Below, piece by piece: positions 58,540-64,000 of a stretch of 64,000 nt of DNA. The DNA is from Takakia lepidozioides (Eukaryota; Streptophyta; Takakiopsida; Takakiales; Takakiaceae): assembly GCA_030704615.1 (NCBI GenBank), contig CM060732.1, forward strand, positions 74,073,053-74,137,052, written 5' to 3'. Each line of letters opens with the position of its first letter. Positions within the stretch are counted from its first letter, which is position 1. Both the position numbers and the translations under genes were made by a program. The notes beneath the pieces were generated by a model. It searched no databases. It was not told the origin of the DNA and saw only the letters and a list, made by a program, of their open reading frames with translations.

Positions 58540-59030
58540 TCTGGAAAAATGGCGCCGAATTTCTCTATTTTGGGCCGAAAACTAGCTAAGTCCCAACATG
58601 CATTGGTACCCCTGTGTCTGGAAAAATGGCGCCGAATTTCCCTATTTTGGGCCGAAAACTGGCTAAGTCCGAACATGCTCGGGAACGATGTCTGGAAAAA
58701 TGGCGCCGAATTTCCAGTTACATGGCCCAGAACTGCCCAACATCTGTGCAATCCCTAGCACCATGTACCGAAATTCGGCGCCACATTTCCAAATTTTGGG
58801 CTTACATACCTATCATGTGGGGACCTATAGCCGACATTCGGCACCTTGAAGGGGAAATTGTAGTTTTGAGAGTTGTGCTCATGATATTTCGTCTTCCGCT
58901 CATGCCAATTCCCAGCGACATGTGCAAAAATGGCGCCAAATTTCGCGGTAATAGGGTCCGTAACCGGAAAAAATCGCGACGTATTTCACGGTAATAGGTC
59001 TCTCTGGCGAAAAATGGTGCCGAATTACCT
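58540..59030. repeat. Right-flank palindrome array
   Basis: Units starting CTGGAAAAATGGCGCC at 58,541, 58,618 and 58,692 (77 and 74 bp), then looser copies to ~59,030. They share GGCCGAAAACTGGCTAAGTCC with the 41-kb satellite. Confidence 0.9.
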
Positions 59031-59039
59031 TAATCGCCG

Positions 59040-62000
59040 CAACCTGCACAGGTGTCGGCTTTGTAGTTTTGTGGGATTCAAAATTTTTTGGGTTTTTGGG
59101 ATTTTCCATGAAATGTTTGTGGCAACATGAGGTGGGAATTAAGATGTCATTGACGACACCTTAATCCCCCCCCCCTGGACACACCGCCTTCAAAGTTTTT
59201 TTGGACTCAATTTTTTGGGTTCATTGTTTTTGGAGGAATTTTTCTGCGATTTTGTTTTGTCCTCCACTTCTCATGTTCTATCCTCCTCCCTCCTCTGCAG
59301 CCCCACCCCCATCAGAAGAGTCCATAGGTAACTCAAATTTACTCCTGTATATAATTGCCTTGTAACTTCAGCAGTTTCCTTCAAGTTCCCTCAAAGTAAG
59401 TATTGCCAGGATCAGCCGACAAATCTGAAATTCAGGACACACTCGAGATGTAATTGCTCCACGTGAAACAAAAACGAAGTCATGGTTCATCCATTTCGCT
59501 CATTTCTCATCCAACAGTCATCCACCATTCATCCTTTCCACTTTTCATTCATCCGTCAGCTTTTTCATCGCACATTCGTACCATACGGTCGTCATGGAGC
59601 TTGGATTGTCCCGTCGGATGGGGTGTGCATGCGTCCGTGCTTGTAGTTTTTGTCCACGGCAATAGGCCCTCTTCTTCCCTCGGTTGTAGGCTCCCATTCA
59701 CTAATCTGCTCACGCTTTAGGGATTCTGCTCACGTGAGCTGCTCACACGGTAGCTGCCCTCGTCATGGGGGTCTGCTGCTTGCTCATTGTGGGCTGTTTT
59801 GGTGATGGGGGAAAGGCTGGTGATGGTTCATAGGCTGTGGGGGTGATGGGATCTGCTGCTGCTGGTTGAGGGGCTGTGGAGGTGATGGGGTCTTTCGGTG
59901 TTGGCGTGTGTGCGTTGTGTTTGGGTGGTTTCACAGTTTTTTTTTGTTGGGGGGGGGGGGTGTGCACTATCTGCACACTGGGCAGATCGGGGGGTTCAAG
60001 TCCCCCCCAATTCGTGGATCATGTCTTCGGGGTGGTATATGGTTTGGGTTCGCTGCATTCAAAGGAAAAGCAGGTGCTCACGGGGAGCTTCAAGACAGAT
60101 TGGCCACATTCGTGACTGTTGGTAGTTGTTAGTTTTTCATGCCTGTCGGGTGGAACGCCAAAACGTCAGGCGTCTCCGGGCCTTTTTTTGGGTGTCGATT
60201 TTGGGGTCCCCCGAGTTTTCTGTGTAAATCGAACGTAGCCCCCTTTGTAGCCGGAATTGTCTACCGGCTCAGGCAATACATGGCCTCAGCTGGGATTCAA
60301 GTAGAAATACACCTACTTAGAAATCTTTGCCTGCATTTTGGTTAAAATCCAGAAATTCTTTTTGGAGTAAGAAATCATAGTAGGAACAATTCCACCGTTG
60401 GAATTCTGGTTCCAATGCCAATTTGAACCCCTATGGCTGAATTACAGGTCAATTGAAGTAAATAGTGCTTTCTAACCCCCCCTGTTTTCCCATACAAAGG
60501 AACCCTATGCAGATTTTGGAATTCTGCTTTGCAAATTTGGGGCAAGGTGCTTTAGGTGCCTAAGAATTGGAATGTGGTTGGGGACTTGCAAGGAAAAAAT
60601 ATTTTTTCGGTCCAACTGCCTGGTCAAACCAATTTTTCCCTCTAAAATTGGAATACACCAGATTTAGAGCTTGCCATTTTGCTAATGACACGGTGAAATG
60701 GGCTGGAATTTTTACAGCAGGTGCATGAGGTAGGTAGCCTCCCTTTCATGCGGTTCATCCCTGTGGATGTTTCTTAGCTGGGAGATATACCCTCATCCGT
60801 GAGTGGGCCCACCAAAAACAGCCTCGTCCATTAGGGGTTAAGTAGGTGCCCACTTGGTTCTAGTACCTAATAAAGAGGTGCCTTTCCATCTACACCCACG
60901 GACTATCACCTGTTTTCTGACATTTTAAAGGGGCAGTACCCAAATCTCTCGTAGTCTAAAGGGGGGTGGGTGCCCCATTCAACAGGTGCCACTCACCTAT
61001 TTGCAGTTTGTCTCTAGGACCACTCCTCCACTGCTGCACTCTGCTGGTCGGTGCTCCCCCCACCGACTGGCAGAGTTGCCACCACCTATTTTGAGATCAC
61101 TGGACTCTGTAAGTCATTCCAACTGATATAGTAGGTCACCAGAACCTATTCCGAAAGAGACAAGGGTGAGAGGGTGTAGGGAAAGGCACTTTAAGGAGGT
61201 GTACTCACTCCTACTTGAGAATCTTCCCAACTTCACAATTTGATAATATGGGAGAGAGGGTTTGAGATGATGTATGTAACACCTACCTAGAGTCATTCTC
61301 TAACTATAGATAGATGAAGACAAAACGACAATGAAGATCAATTGCTATACTTGGCAGCCAGCAGATCAACAATTAAAAGAATTATGTTACTATTTCATTA
61401 AAATACTGGTCGCTGTTACCTGAAATGCACCAAGATGAGGGAATGACATCATAAAGCAGAGACTCTCCCCAGTATCAGATATAGTCAATTCCAAGAAGAC
61501 ATAAAGTGACTCATCGAAGCCCAATCTGAATGTCCTGAGTTGAGGACCACAATTCTGAAAGGCCTGTCAAAGGATGCCTTCTGGAAGGGCTGCACTGTCT
61601 GTCGGCAGCACGCTCCCATAGTCAGTCCTTGATTATCTGCCCAGGGTTCCACTATTCCCAATGTCTGATCAGATTATGGATCTGACACCCTACACACAGG
61701 TAAACTAACCAAATGATGCTTTCTCTGAGAGGCAAAATTTGAAGTTAAGGATTTCATCGTATAAAGCAACAGGGCAATTCTTGTCATACCCATTTTCTCA
61801 GCCCGCGGGCTTGCATCATCTTCAAGTCATTCATCCCTGAGGCCTAGCCTTGCTAGGGCTCCTCTATGTTAAGAAGACACTGGAATTTTGATATGATGAC
61901 TATTTTCCTCTCGAATGTACGTCCACATGAGGACAAAGTAGTGCTTCTTGGTGAGTGGCACATCCGACAATGCCCTTGGAGCAGTGAGGACAGAAAAATC

Positions 62001-62425
62001 ACAAAACAGCCCCCTTTACAAAGGAGCTGTTCGCCTGTGTCGCAGAAGGTCACACACTGTCAGATCAAGTCATACGATATTCTCTCCAAAATGTGGCACA
62101 ACAGGGCATGTTTTTCAGTCTGTTGCAGGGTGCTCTTAAGCATCCATGCCCTGTCAGAAGGTGACATGCCGCAGTCTTTCCCTGCATTGGTAAATCCTGA
62201 GGCTGTGAATGAGCTTCAGCTGAGTTAACCCCATGAGATCCAGCATAGTTGAGCCTGCATGCATAGTTGAACCCTATTCTGATATCACAGCTTTCCACTT
62301 GTTTGACAGCTTTGTCTCGCCTTGGTCCAACTTACCCGTGAACCATGGGTCTTGTCCATTAGGGCCTGATCCAAAGCTTCCCTGTGAATCGAGCATTGAA
62401 AAACCTCTCAAGATGTAAGTTTCTC
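59040..62425. other. No recognised gene
   Basis: Contains homopolymer runs (C run ~59,166; T/G run ~59,937-59,960) and a stretch near 60,730-61,130 with recurring aggtgcc/caccta words that may be an old repeat. Short frames exist on both strands without known domains. The part just left of 62,432 should include the 3' untranslated region of the ARM gene. Confidence 0.4.
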
Positions 62426-62431
62426 ACACAG

Positions 62432-63690
62432 CTACGGTGGTATACCAGGATCACTGACCACCAGGATTTTCATGAGCAAACTTGCTTTCAATTTGCCACG
62501 CTGGCTGCCTAAAGTCAGAAGAGTGCAAAGAGAGGCAACAATAGTGTGACTGTGATGCATCACCTTGTCCAAAACATCACTACCCCCTGTCTGACAGAGA
62601 GACAAAAGCACAGCTGTTGCATTTTCCTTGGCCTTTGGAGAACCACCCTTTAGAATTTCCACCAATGTTAATAGGGTTGATCCTTGCATGATGGCATCCA
62701 CCCCCTCGGAACTGAGTGCCAGGGTAGAGAGCACTGATAGAGCATCCTCTGTAAGTCCAGCACGCTTGTGAATAAGGAAGGACACCAGTAGTGGCACAGC
62801 CCCCACTGCTACTACCTTGGCTTTGTTGGCTTGGTGCAGCGACAAGTGGAAGAGGACCTGGTGAAATTCACTTAAGGCATCAAACATTAGCACTGTTGTC
62901 TGGAAAGTATCCATGATTTAACATCAGCCCTATACTGAACATTGAATGCAAAAAAAGGGGTTCAACTGGGGAGGTATAAACTAGATGAAAACCAAACAAA
63001 CAGAAATCCATCTTAGTCTGCACCAGATGGTTACACTGAGTCCGGCAACAGGATGTTCAAAGAGTCACTCTGAGGGTTGCCAACCTCTGAAAATGTGTGA
63101 AGATCAAGTAGGCCAGGGTCTACAGAGAGATTGGTGGGCCGATTTAGACATACCTTGATTGCGTCCTTCTTCCCTCGATAGTTAGCTTCTCGCAAAAGAT
63201 CGAGAAGCGAGGCTATGGCGCCAGGCTGCTGCCCAACGATTTCTCTGTACTCTTCAACTATCAACAAACTAAAAAGGGTTGCTGCAGCATTCTCTCTGGC
63301 CTCTGCGGTCTTCCCTGATCTCAACACCTCCAGAATTCCATCCAGTGCCCCAACGGTTTCAATGATTTGGAGCCGGTTATCAGGATGTATGGAAAGATTA
63401 AGCAACGCAGTGATTGTATTTTCCTGGATTTTTTCATCAACCGAGGAGAGAAGAAATACTAGTAAGGGAATCCCACCAGCTTCAGCAATCAGCTGTCGAT
63501 TTTCCATGTCCCACTTTGCTAAGAGCCTTAGGTCTATCACAGCTAATTTCTTCTCCTCCAACGTCCCCTGCGCAAGCTTTGAGACCAACTCATCCACGAT
63601 TAATCTCTTCTCCTCCGTCGACGCAGGTGGGCGTGGCTCGGAATTTTGAGAATTCTCACCTCCCTCTCTCTCCTCAGAACCCTTTGCCAT
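62432..63690 (-). CDS. ARM-repeat protein of the PUB family type, no U-box
   Basis: Two exons: 63,690-63,154 and 62,857-62,432, joined in phase 0 (AATCAAG|GTATGT ... CACCAG|GTCCTC), giving KKDAIK-VLFHLSLHQANK, exactly the repeat seam expected for plant ARM proteins. About 320 residues. An N-terminal acidic/Pro stretch is followed by armadillo repeats with AGGIPLLVFLLSS, ENTITALLNLSIHPDN, ARENAAATLFSLL, VGAVPLLVSFLIHKR and AKENATAVLLSLC. These resemble the C-terminal half of PUB E3 ligases, but no U-box precedes them. ATG 63,690 has G at -3 and +4. The end (DPGIPP) may be natural or may hide another intron. Likely a protein-interaction role in the cytosol or nucleus; the only apparently intact host gene here. 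Confidence 0.88.
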
Positions 63691-64000
63691 AACCCAATAC
63701 ACCACATACGCTCAGTGGCAATGGAGGGCATCCCGTACAGTAACAGCCAAGAGATGAGATAGCGTGGGCGGAAGGACCACCCCTTCCAAGTGCAACCAGC
63801 GCGTGCTCTCTGCGTCTGCCCAATGGTTACGGGAAACAAACTTCCAACACATAGTGCCCGAAACACAAAGAGTGAAGCTTAAGAGAAACAGACATAGCAT
63901 GGTGACAGGGACCCACTTGCCTGGCTATTACCAGGACTCCATCCGGGCAGAAAGCTTCTCCTTCTTCGGGCGCACCGTGCCTCGAAGCTTGATCATTGCA

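Noticed and set aside
27920-59030. GGCGCC dyad as an E2F site
   Set aside because: Only one unit (near 53,428) contains TTTGGCGC. Most have TTCGGCGC, which does not fit the usual site, so I do not claim E2F binding.
59040-61300. Short frames of 60-90 codons
   Set aside because: No domains, no splice-consistent extension and low-complexity runs, so I leave the region unannotated.

Overview
The window looks like transposon-rich nuclear DNA from a plant-lineage (streptophyte) genome. Spliced genes are sparse. Mobile DNA includes Ty3/gypsy, CACTA, MULE-type and two kinds of LINE, nearly all decayed. The mixture (an L1-like plant LINE, a second LINE whose zinc-binding tail is more familiar from algae and animals, a SWIM-type MULE transposase, DLNG-type HAD proteins) hints at a lineage outside the flowering plants, such as a charophyte, bryophyte, lycophyte or fern. 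That is inference; I cannot name the species.

Layout. 1-8.5 kb holds LINE and gypsy remnants. 8.5-12.6 kb is a decayed CACTA transposon with its left terminus and GC-rich subterminal repeats. From 12.6 kb to 43.1 kb one minus-strand gene is spread over three pieces: 43.06-41.7, 27.9-27.0 and 13.99-12.6 kb. It resembles a beta-class DNA amino-methyltransferase. Two ~13-kb copies of one gypsy family split it: copy A (13,996-26,955, plus strand) sits inside coding sequence, and copy B (28,164-41,213, minus strand) sits inside a 146-bp satellite that appears to lie in an intron. Removing both would leave a native locus of roughly 4-5 kb.

The gypsy family carries two coding regions beyond gag-pol: ORF0 between the 5' LTR and gag, and a long ORF-X (~1,280 codons, coiled-coil centre) between integrase and the 3' LTR. 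Both are in both copies. A CACAG-type minisatellite occurs in the LTRs and again between pol and ORF-X. Each copy has a lesion in a different catalytic motif.

44.2-48.6 kb holds a minus-strand HAD/FCP1-like gene with the DLNG variant motif, apparently with a 5'-truncated LINE inside it. 49.4-51.2 kb is a rearranged CACTA transposase with its two C-terminal domains on opposite strands. 51.5-52.9 kb is the N-terminal part of an unknown nuclear-looking gene.

53.1-59.0 kb is a MULE-type transposase with a SWIM finger, flanked on both sides by tandem arrays built on the palindrome AAATTCGGCGCCGAATTT. The same motif forms the core of the 41-kb and 28-kb satellites. 59.1-62.4 kb has no gene I recognise. 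At the right edge, 63,690-62,432 on the minus strand, is the best-preserved host gene: a two-exon ARM-repeat protein of the PUB family type without a U-box.
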